Below are positions 6,070-11,164 of a DNA stretch of 11,164 bases, piece by piece. Each line of letters begins with the position of its first letter. Within the stretch, counting starts at the first letter, position 1. The position numbers were made by a program, and so were the translations under genes. The notes beneath the pieces are model-generated. The model did no database searches. It saw nothing but the letters and a program-made list of their open reading frames with translations, and was not told the origin of the DNA. The stretch comes from Vulcanimicrobiia bacterium (GTDB taxonomy: Bacteria; Vulcanimicrobiota; Vulcanimicrobiia; Vulcanimicrobiales; Vulcanimicrobiaceae): assembly GCA_025451135.1 (NCBI GenBank), contig JANWKW010000118.1:1-11164 (forward strand), written 5' to 3'.

Positions 6070-6831
6070 CTAGTTCCAACCCCGGTCGTACATCAGGCTG
6101 CCGGGGGTGGTGAGCTTCTCGCCCGTCTCGAGGAGCGTCTTGAGGCCCGAGAGGATCATCGGCCAGCCGCCGTAGAGCTGCGGATTGGCGTTCTCGCCGA
6201 GCTGGTCGTGGGTGACGGTCAGGCAGCACGAGTCGCCGACCTGCTCGATCTCCCAGGTGACGCGCGAGGTGCCCTCGGCTTTGACGTCGTCGCCCCACAT
6301 CGCGTTGAAGCTCTGCACGAGCTTGCGCGGCGGATCGACCTCGAGGTTGGTGCCTTCGACGATCGTGCCGGCCGGCTGCGCGATGCCGCGGTACGGCGAG
6401 CCCTGTTTCCAATCGCTCTCGCAGCGCACGCCGAACGAGTACTTGGCGCGCATGTCGGGGTCGGTGATGGCCTGCCAGAGGCGCTCTGGCGTGGTCTTGA
6501 TGTAGATCTCGAATACTTTTTCCATGGTGTTCTCCAGCGTGGTTTTGAGGTCGCTGAGGCCGGCCGCCCAGGGCTCGGCGAACTTGCTCACCCAGCGGTC
6601 GTGGACGAGCCGGATCGGGACCGGGTTGAGGTAGTGGAGCTTCTCGCGGCCGCGCCGCTTGGTGACGATCAGGCGGGCCGCTTCGAGCTGGCGCAGATGC
6701 TTCATGACGCCGAAGCGGGTCATGGTCAGCCGGCCGGCCAGTTCGGTCAAGGTCTGGCCGTCGCGGCGGAACAGCTCGTCGAGCAGGCTGCGGCGCGTGG
6801 GGTCGGCTAGGGCCTTGAAGACCTCGTCCAT
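6070..6831 (-). CDS. ArsR-family regulator fused to an AHSA1/SRPBCC domain
   Basis: 253 aa. Residues 1-100 are an ArsR-type winged helix: MDEVFKALADPTRRSLLDEL, then the recognition helix region LTMTRFGVMKHLRQLEAARL (35-54) and the wing REKLHYLNP. Residues 104-250 are an AHSA1/SRPBCC ligand-binding domain, beginning EKVFEIYIKTTPERLWQAITDP. In many genomes the two parts are separate adjacent genes; here they form one frame. There is no arsenic-type Cys metal motif, so the ligand is unknown and may be a small hydrophobic molecule held in the SRPBCC cavity. The start chosen is the ATG at 6829-6831, where the ArsR domain begins; the frame is open up to 6909 but that extension crosses the promoter. 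Upstream is a promoter with an embedded palindrome, suggesting autorepression. An internal ATG at 6525 with a good GGAG site could give the SRPBCC domain alone. Confidence 0.9.
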   Translation of the reverse strand: MDEVFKALADPTRRSLLDELFRRDGQTLTELAGRLTMTRFGVMKHLRQLEAARLIVTKRRGREKLHYLNPVPIRLVHDRWVSKFAEPWAAGLSDLKTTLENTMEKVFEIYIKTTPERLWQAITDPDMRAKYSFGVRCESDWKQGSPYRGIAQPAGTIVEGTNLEVDPPRKLVQSFNAMWGDDVKAEGTSRVTWEIEQVGDSCCLTVTHDQLGENANPQLYGGWPMILSGLKTLLETGEKLTTPGSLMYDRGWN

Positions 6832-6837
6832 CGCTGG

Positions 6838-6867
6838 AGTATAGGTGACCAAATGGTAACGTGTCAA
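6838..6867 (-). promoter_or_regulatory. Promoter of the ArsR-SRPBCC gene (predicted leaderless)
   Basis: On the minus strand TTGACA (6862-6867) and TATACT (6838-6843) are separated by 18 nt. Counting 7 nt past the -10 box puts the transcript start on the A of the ATG at 6831. No Shine-Dalgarno sequence fits between the -10 box and the ATG, which agrees with a leaderless mRNA. Confidence 0.75.
6845..6860. promoter_or_regulatory. Probable ArsR autoregulatory operator
   Basis: GTGACCA-AA-TGGTAAC is a 7-bp inverted repeat with a 2-nt centre and a single arm mismatch. It fills most of the spacer between the -35 and -10 boxes of the ArsR-SRPBCC promoter, where a bound dimer would block transcription. 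Binding by the neighbouring ArsR protein is inferred from position and from the habit of this family to autorepress. Confidence 0.6.
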
Positions 6868-6877
6868 GGCGCTTCGC

Positions 6878-6906
6878 TTGACATCATGATGCTGAGTCGA
6901 TAGCAT
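6878..6906 (+). promoter_or_regulatory. Promoter of vapBC (predicted leaderless)
   Basis: TTGACA (6878-6883) is followed after 17 nt by TAGCAT (6901-6906), a -10 with four of six consensus bases. The expected transcript start, 7 nt past the -10, is the first base of the vapB GTG at 6913. No ribosome binding site is visible before this GTG. The divergent ArsR promoter has its -35 box only 10 bp away. Confidence 0.6.
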
Positions 6907-6914
6907 CATGATGT
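6881..6914. promoter_or_regulatory. 13-bp inverted repeat, probable VapBC operator
   Basis: ACATCATGATGCT (6881-6893) and AGCATCATGATGT (6902-6914) form a perfect inverted repeat with an 8-nt spacer. Each arm also contains the palindrome CATCATGATG, giving two dimer sites about two helical turns apart. The left arm touches the vapB -35 box and the right arm covers the -10 box and the first bases of the GTG. This is the arrangement expected for cooperative autorepression by a ribbon-helix-helix antitoxin with its toxin. Confidence 0.75.
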
Positions 6915-7158
6915 GCGAACGACGATAGCCATCGACGAGGATGTGGCAGACCGGCTGAAGGCTTATATGCGCGAATCGGGACTACCGATGAAGCGGGCCC
7001 TCAACGCGATTCTGCGGATGGGATTTGAGGTGCGCGAGCGTCGCTCACAGCAACGGCCGTATGTCGCGCCGACGTTTCGCCTGGGGAAGATGGCCGCCGG
7101 TCTATCTGAAAACGTCGGCGAGCTGCTGGAAGCGATCGAGGGGGCCGACTACAAGTGA
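6913..7158 (+). CDS. vapB: VapB-type antitoxin, ribbon-helix-helix
   Basis: 81 aa. The N-terminus (MRTTIAIDEDVADRLKAY) has the alternating beta strand followed by a helix that is typical of ribbon-helix-helix DNA-binding antitoxins; the second helix covers about residues 26-40. The C-terminal part (FRLGKMAAGLSENVGELLEAIEGADY) is the likely toxin-neutralising tail, with an acidic helix. The GTG start at 6913 is forced: the next in-frame codons upstream lead to a stop at 6901. The stop overlaps the vapC start in a GTGA, so the two are translationally coupled. An inverted repeat over the promoter fits autoregulation. Similarity among such short antitoxins is low; the pairing with a clear PIN toxin carries the call. 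Confidence 0.87.
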   Translation: MRTTIAIDEDVADRLKAYMRESGLPMKRALNAILRMGFEVRERRSQQRPYVAPTFRLGKMAAGLSENVGELLEAIEGADYK

Positions 7159-7580
7159 TCGTCGTCGACGCGAACGTGCTTATCTACGCCCATAACGCCG
7201 ATAGCCCGTTGCACACGCGCGCGCGAGCGTGGCTCGAAGGGTCGCTCTCGGGCAAGGATTCGATCGGCTTCTCCTGGTCGACGATCACGGCGTTCCTTCG
7301 CATCGTCACGAACCGTCGCGCGCTCGATCACCCGCTGACCATCGAGCAGGCGGCTTCAATCGTCGGGTCCTGGCTCGCATCCCCGGCGGCGGTCGTGCTT
7401 GTTCCCGGCCCGAACCATTGGAGCGTTCTGAGCGGGTTGCTGCAATCGGGGCAGGCGACCGGGAATCTCGTTCCAGACGCGCACTTGGCAGCGCTCGCCG
7501 TCGAACACGGTGCGACGCTGATCTCCAGCGATCGCGATTTTGCCCGGTTCCCGGAGCTAGCGTTCGAGCAGCTGGCGTAG
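7155..7580 (+). CDS. vapC: VapC-type toxin, PIN-domain ribonuclease
   Basis: 141 aa. PIN-domain toxins of this family are Mg-dependent RNases that inhibit translation by cleaving tRNA or rRNA. The sequence begins IVVDANVLIYAHN with the first catalytic aspartate D5. The third acid is D108 in LVPDAHLAALAVEHGA, and SSDRDFARF supplies D126 and D128. The usual second acid, a glutamate in the helix around residues 43-50, is not at its place (ITAFLRIVTNRR); several mycobacterial-type VapC proteins with the same AFLR pattern also lack it, so this need not mean inactivity. The GTG start overlaps the vapB stop by 4 nt. Length and block order agree with the mycobacterial-type VapC subfamily. Confidence 0.93.
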   Translation: MIVVDANVLIYAHNADSPLHTRARAWLEGSLSGKDSIGFSWSTITAFLRIVTNRRALDHPLTIEQAASIVGSWLASPAAVVLVPGPNHWSVLSGLLQSGQATGNLVPDAHLAALAVEHGATLISSDRDFARFPELAFEQLA

Positions 7581-7690
7581 CGCGCTAGGATCGATAGCGA
7601 TGGCCGGTGGTTGAGAGGATGACCGAGCGACCGCCCGAAGCGTTCTCGTATGGAGGCATATACGACGAGCATTGTTGGGATAGGCGCTCG

Positions 7691-8185
7691 ATGACCCGGT
7701 TGGTCGCGTTTGCGATTCTCCTGTTCGCGCTCGCTGCGCCACTTTCGGGTGCTCGCGCCGATACGGCTGGTCGGCTTACGCTTGAGATCCAGCGCTTCGT
7801 CAAGACGGCATTGCGGAATGCGCCGACGCACTACGATGCGCTGCGCGGTGCGGATCTGCATTGGTCGGGCTCGAAGCACTACCACGCGAAGTATCCGCTG
7901 GGCGAGTTCATGCACTTCTGCCAGGTCGCCGGGAACGGGGCGGATGCGTCGATGGAATGCGCGACGGTTTCGTTCACCGGCGGAGAAGACGCGAGCCAGC
8001 CGACCGTGATCGCGGCCATTCGCGGCGCGTTGCCGAGTGGGTTTGTGTCCGCGACGCCCGGCACGATGGTTCAGGCGCGGTGGGAGAACGCCGACGAGGC
8101 ACTCGCGGTCGAACTGCTGGCGGATGTCAGCGACGACGGGAGTTCGGTCTCGTATGCGATTTGGATCTCGCCGCTGACGCGGTAG
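7691..8185 (+). CDS. Secreted protein of unknown function
   Basis: 164 aa with a clear signal peptide: MTR, a hydrophobic core (LVAFAILLFALAAPL) and a signal peptidase I site after ARA, so the mature protein begins about residue 24 (DTAG). The mature part of about 140 residues has two cysteines (HFCQVAGN and SMECATV, 15 residues apart) that could form a disulfide after export. A central YHAKYPLGEFMHFC segment is followed by strand-like stretches. The ATG at 7691 is chosen because the signal peptide starts there and AGG lies 6 nt before it; the frame is also open from a GTG at 7607, but that adds a charged stretch incompatible with a signal peptide. I do not recognise a family. It lies 110 bp after vapC and is probably a separate transcription unit. 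Confidence 0.72.
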   Translation: MTRLVAFAILLFALAAPLSGARADTAGRLTLEIQRFVKTALRNAPTHYDALRGADLHWSGSKHYHAKYPLGEFMHFCQVAGNGADASMECATVSFTGGEDASQPTVIAAIRGALPSGFVSATPGTMVQARWENADEALAVELLADVSDDGSSVSYAIWISPLTR

Positions 8186-8212
8186 GCTCTACTCGCGTCG
8201 GCAACGGCTGGA

Positions 8213-8265
8213 GGCGGTCCCTCGACTTCGCTTCGCTACGCTCGGGATGACAAGGGGGGCGGGGC
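8213..8265. repeat. Dispersed intergenic repeat, copy 1
   Basis: A 53-bp unit that starts GGCGGTCCC, contains GCTACGCTC and GGATGACAA and ends in a G-rich run. It matches copy 2 at 11058-11110 at 47 of 53 positions without gaps. It lies 28 bp after the stop codon of the secreted protein gene and is outside every gene. Confidence 0.8.
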
Positions 8266-8294
8266 ATCGCTTCGCTCGCCCTGGGGCGTGCGGG

Positions 8295-8492
8295 CTACTC
8301 GACGTTGGCGAGGCGGCCGATCTCGGCGAGGGCTTCGGAGGGGCGCATGGCGGCGAAGGCGCGGCCGCGGATGTTGAGGGTGTCGAGGCGCGAGGCGGCC
8401 TCGTGGTAGATGCACGGCGACGCCGTGGCGCAGGATTCGTCGCTACAGCGATCGAGCAGATCCGCGACGATCGTAGACGTAAGCCGGGTCAT
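8295..8492 (-). CDS. Hypothetical 65-aa protein
   Basis: A short frame starting at the ATG at 8490-8492 and ending in TAG. About 58 of its 65 codons end in G or C, like the real genes around it, which supports coding. The protein is mildly acidic to neutral and mostly helical by composition, with three cysteines (C16, C21, C27) close together in RCSDESCATASPCIYH. The C-terminal half (RLDTLNIRGRAFAAMRPSEALAEIGRLANVE) looks like two short helices. There is no signal peptide or membrane segment. I know no family for it. It is divergent from the uvrA-like gene, whose start is 29 bp away, so the two may share a regulatory region. The frame also extends further upstream into uvrA, which I take as fortuitous. 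Confidence 0.5.
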   Translation of the reverse strand: MTRLTSTIVADLLDRCSDESCATASPCIYHEAASRLDTLNIRGRAFAAMRPSEALAEIGRLANVE

Positions 8493-8520
8493 TCCGAGGT
8501 GATTCCCGCGTAGCCTGTGG

Positions 8521-11052
8521 ATGAAACGGGGGTACGGTGGACGGGTGAACAAATCCGATGGGTTCGTCCGCGTCCGGGGTGCGCGCGAGCATAATCTGAA
8601 GAACGTCGACCTCGATATTCCGCGGGAGCGGCTGGTGGTGTTCACCGGCGTGTCGGGCTCCGGGAAGTCGTCGCTGGCGTTCAGCACGCTGTATGCCGAG
8701 GCGCAGCGTCGGTACCTCGAGTCGGTCTCGCCGTACGCGCGGCGGTTGTTCCATCAGATGGCGGTGCCGGACGTCAGCGAGATCGAGGGGTTGCCGCCGG
8801 CGGTCGCCCAGCAGCAGCAGCGCGGGTCGCCGACCACGCGATCCTCGGTCGGCAGCGTCACCACGCTCTCGAACTTGCTGCGGATGCTGTATTCGCGGGC
8901 CGGCGACTATCCGGCCAAGCAAGCGCATCTCGAGGCGGAGGCGTTCTCGCCCAACACGGTCGCGGGGGCATGTCCGCGCTGTCACGGACTGGGGCGCATC
9001 TACGATGCGACCGAGAAGTCGATGGTGCCGGATCCGTCGCTGACGATCCGCGAGCGTGCGATCGCGGCCTGGCCGACGGCCTGGCACGGGCAGAACTTGC
9101 GCGACATCGCGGTGACGCTGGGCTACGACGTCGACGTGCCGTGGCGCTCGCTGCCGAAGAAGGATCGCAACTGGCTGCTGTTCACCGAGGAGCATCCGAC
9201 CGTGCCGGTCTATGCGGGCTACACGCCGGCGCAGACGCGCCGCGCGCTCAAGCGCAAGGAAGAGCCGAGCTATCAGGGCACGTTCAGCGGCGCGCGCCGG
9301 TACGTGCTGGACACGTTCGCGCAGACGCAGAGCCCGCTGATGAAGAAGCGCGTCGCGCAGTTCCTGGTGGTCGACGACTGCCCGGTGTGCGACGGCAAGC
9401 GGTTGCGGCGCGAGTCGCTCTCGGTCACGTTCGCCGGCATGGATATCGCCGAGATGAACCGGTTGCCGATGGCGCGGCTCGGTCAGCTGCTCGCGCCGTA
9501 CGCCGGCGCGGAGATGCCGGCGGTGAAGAAGCTCGCGCGCGAGCATCCGGAGAAGGCGATCGCGGTGACGCGGATCGTCGAAGACACGATCGCGCGGCTG
9601 GCGGTGCTGGCGGATCTGGGGCTCGGGTACCTGACGCTCGAACGCAGCACGCCCACGCTCTCGCCGGGCGAGCTGCAGCGCTTGCGGCTGGCGACGCAGG
9701 TGCGCTCGAACCTGTTCGGCGTGGTGTACGTGCTCGACGAGCCGTCGGCCGGACTGCATCCGGCCGATACCGAGGCGCTGCTGCGCGCGCTCGACCGGCT
9801 CAAGGCGTCGGGCAACTCGCTGTTCGTGGTCGAGCACGAACTCGACGTGATCCGGCACGCGGACTGGATCGTCGACGTCGGGCCGTTGGCGGGCGAGGCG
9901 GGCGGCGAGATCGTATACAGCGGGCCGCCGGCCGGGCTGGCGGACGTACCGGCATCGCAGACGCGCGCGTATCTGTTCGAGACCGATGCGCGCGTCGTGC
10001 GCGTGCCGCGCGAACCGCGTGGCTGGCTCGAGCTCGAAGGGGTGACGCGCAACAACGTGGAGGGGCTCGACGCGCGCTTCCCGCTCGGCGCGCTGACGAC
10101 GGTGACCGGCATCTCCGGCTCGGGGAAGTCGAGCCTGGTCAGCCAGGCGCTGGTGGATCTGGTGGCGGCGCGTTTGGGTTCTCGCGTCGCCGAGAGCGAG
10201 GAGCCGGGCGAGGTGTTGGAGCGGGCGGCGCCGGTGGAGAGCGGCGGCCGGATCGTCGCGGGGATGGAGCACGTGAAGCGGCTGGTGCGGGTGGACCAGA
10301 AGCCGATCGGACGGACGCCGCGCTCGAACTTGGCGACGTATACCGGGCTGTTCGACGGCGTGCGCAAGCTGTTCGCAGCGACCAAGGGCGCGCGGGCGCG
10401 GCGCTTCGATGCGGGCCGGTTCTCGTTCAACGTCGCGAAGGGGCGCTGCCCGACGTGCGAGGGCGAGGGCTACGTGATGGTCGAGCTGCTATTCCTGGCG
10501 AGCGTGTACGCGCCGTGCCCGGCGTGCCACGGGTCGCGCTACAATCCCGAGACGCTGGCGGTGAAATATCGCGGGCTGTCGATCGCAGAGGTGCTGCACC
10601 TGACGGTCGATGCGGCGGCGGAGTTCTTCGCGGAGGAGCGTGCGGTGGCGCGGCCGCTCGAGGTGCTGCGCGAGGTCGGGCTCGGGTACTTGCGGTTGGG
10701 GCAGTCGGCGACGGAGCTGTCGGGCGGCGAGGCGCAGCGGATCAAGCTCGCGACCGAACTGCAACGGGTGCAGCGCGGGGAGACGCTCTACGTGCTCGAC
10801 GAACCGACGACCGGGCTGCATCCGTCGGACGTGCGGCGGCTGATGGCGCAGTTGGACGATCTGGTGGCGGCCGGGAATACGGTCATCCTGGTCGAGCACG
10901 ATATGGCGGTCGCGGCAGGGAGCGATTGGATCGTGGACATCGGGCCGGGGGCGGGCGACGAAGGCGGGCGGATCGTCGCCGAAGGGACGCCGGCGGATGT
11001 GGCGCGGGCGAAAGGGAGTAGGACGGCGGAGTATCTGCGGCGGGCGCTGTAG
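8521..11052 (+). CDS. uvrA: UvrA paralogue, class II (UvrA2-like) ABC ATPase
   Basis: 843 aa, about 100 shorter than housekeeping UvrA, the damage-recognition ATPase of nucleotide excision repair. Domains in order: Walker A I at 43-51 (GVSGSGKSS), a Q-loop region with QQQQ at 97-100, Zn ligands C151/C154 and C287/C290, signature I LSPGELQRLRLA (380-391), Walker B I VLDEPSAGLHP, Walker A II at about 530-538 (GISGSGKSS), a zinc finger C643/C646/C666/C669, signature II LSGGEAQRIKLA (733-744), Walker B II VLDEPTTGLHP and the H-loop VEHD. The sequence passes straight from the first ATPase part (LLRMLYSRAGDY, about 130) to the CPRCHGLG finger at 151, so the roughly 120-residue UvrB-binding domain is missing, the mark of class II UvrA proteins. 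Those are linked to DNA damage tolerance or to resistance to DNA-binding antibiotics. A GTG at 8545 with GGTGG before it is an alternative start. Confidence 0.93.
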   Translation: MKRGYGGRVNKSDGFVRVRGAREHNLKNVDLDIPRERLVVFTGVSGSGKSSLAFSTLYAEAQRRYLESVSPYARRLFHQMAVPDVSEIEGLPPAVAQQQQRGSPTTRSSVGSVTTLSNLLRMLYSRAGDYPAKQAHLEAEAFSPNTVAGACPRCHGLGRIYDATEKSMVPDPSLTIRERAIAAWPTAWHGQNLRDIAVTLGYDVDVPWRSLPKKDRNWLLFTEEHPTVPVYAGYTPAQTRRALKRKEEPSYQGTFSGARRYVLDTFAQTQSPLMKKRVAQFLVVDDCPVCDGKRLRRESLSVTFAGMDIAEMNRLPMARLGQLLAPYAGAEMPAVKKLAREHPEKAIAVTRIVEDTIARLAVLADLGLGYLTLERSTPTLSPGELQRLRLATQVRSNLFGVVYVLDEPSAGLHPADTEALLRALDRLKASGNSLFVVEHELDVIRHADWIVDVGPLAGEAGGEIVYSGPPAGLADVPASQTRAYLFETDARVVRVPREPRGWLELEGVTRNNVEGLDARFPLGALTTVTGISGSGKSSLVSQALVDLVAARLGSRVAESEEPGEVLERAAPVESGGRIVAGMEHVKRLVRVDQKPIGRTPRSNLATYTGLFDGVRKLFAATKGARARRFDAGRFSFNVAKGRCPTCEGEGYVMVELLFLASVYAPCPACHGSRYNPETLAVKYRGLSIAEVLHLTVDAAAEFFAEERAVARPLEVLREVGLGYLRLGQSATELSGGEAQRIKLATELQRVQRGETLYVLDEPTTGLHPSDVRRLMAQLDDLVAAGNTVILVEHDMAVAAGSDWIVDIGPGAGDEGGRIVAEGTPADVARAKGSRTAEYLRRAL

Positions 11053-11057
11053 GTTGC

Positions 11058-11110
11058 GGCGGTCCCACGACATCGCCTAGCTACGCTCCGGATGACAAGG
11101 GGGGCGGCGC
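11058..11110. repeat. Dispersed intergenic repeat, copy 2
   Basis: This is the second copy of the 53-bp unit, 47 of 53 identical to the one at 8213-8265. It begins 5 bp after the uvrA-like stop codon. The first 10 bases of the unit (GGCGGTCCCA) occur again at 11121-11130, suggesting a third, truncated or diverged copy 63 bp further on. The rest of the window to 11164 shows no gene. Confidence 0.8.
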
Positions 11111-11164
11111 GGTAGCCCGTGGCGGTCCCACCACAACCCATCGCAAACCACCGGAAGACCAAGG

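Noticed and set aside
6862..6883. TGTCAAG...CTTGACA inverted repeat as a separate operator.
   Set aside because: It is fully explained by two -35 boxes facing away from each other on opposite strands.
6832..6909. Longer start for the ArsR-SRPBCC protein at 6909.
   Set aside because: The added 26 residues are encoded across the promoter, the operator palindrome and the vapB operator, and do not belong to the ArsR domain.
7607..7690. 28-residue N-terminal extension of the secreted protein from a GTG.
   Set aside because: It would place a charged segment before a good signal peptide, and the internal ATG has an AGG site at suitable spacing.
8443..10272. Long minus-strand open frame of 609 codons opposite the uvrA-like gene.
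   Set aside because: It has an Arg/Leu/His-rich shadow composition with no recognisable motif; the plus-strand gene has two full ABC modules.
8970..11021. 683-codon plus-strand frame inside the uvrA-like gene.
   Set aside because: It is a +1 shadow made mostly of Arg, Ala, Gly and Asp.
1..11164. CRISPR array, tRNA or rRNA genes, insertion sequence ends.
   Set aside because: I found no regularly spaced repeats, no cloverleaf or rRNA-like stretches and no transposase; the only repeats are the two 53-bp copies.

Overview
The window is chromosomal DNA from a high-GC, aerobic bacterium. The cytochrome b and Rieske proteins resemble the actinobacterial QcrB/QcrA type (a long cytochrome b with a PDWY motif, and a Rieske protein with extra N-terminal membrane helices). 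The oxidase subunits III and IV are also of the short kinds found in Actinobacteria and related high-GC phyla. A menaquinol-oxidising lineage of that sort is suggested (Actinobacteria, Chloroflexi or a WPS-2/Eremiobacterota-like phylum), but the window does not allow a firm placement.

Positions 1-5487 hold a divergent respiratory locus. To the left, on the minus strand, run ctaE (oxidase subunit III), qcrA (Rieske), qcrB (cytochrome b) and the start of ctaG (oxidase assembly factor, cut by the window edge). To the right, on the plus strand, run ctaC (subunit II), ctaD (subunit I) and ctaF (subunit IV). Every neighbouring pair in both arms overlaps by 4 nt (ATGA or GTGA), so each arm looks translationally coupled. 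The two arms share a 53-bp intergenic gap. Together they would encode a quinol:cytochrome c reductase plus an aa3-type oxidase, but no CxxCH cytochrome c is encoded in the window.

Positions 5491-6920 hold stress and regulation genes. A small heat-shock protein (hsp20, minus strand) has a near-consensus sigma-70 promoter whose -35 box lies inside a CIRCE operator, which predicts HrcA control. Next is an ArsR-type regulator fused to an AHSA1/SRPBCC domain (minus strand). It faces a VapBC toxin-antitoxin pair (plus strand, 6913-7580) across about 80 bp. In this gap each direction has its own TTGACA-type promoter, each overlapped by an inverted repeat, and the predicted transcription starts fall on the start codons, so both transcripts look leaderless.

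Positions 7691-8185 encode a small secreted protein of unknown function. A 65-aa hypothetical protein lies on the minus strand at 8295-8492. The right end is filled by a UvrA paralogue (8521-11052) that lacks the UvrB-binding region, i.e. a class II UvrA. A dispersed intergenic repeat of about 53 bp occurs twice, at 8213-8265 and 11058-11110, each just after a gene end.
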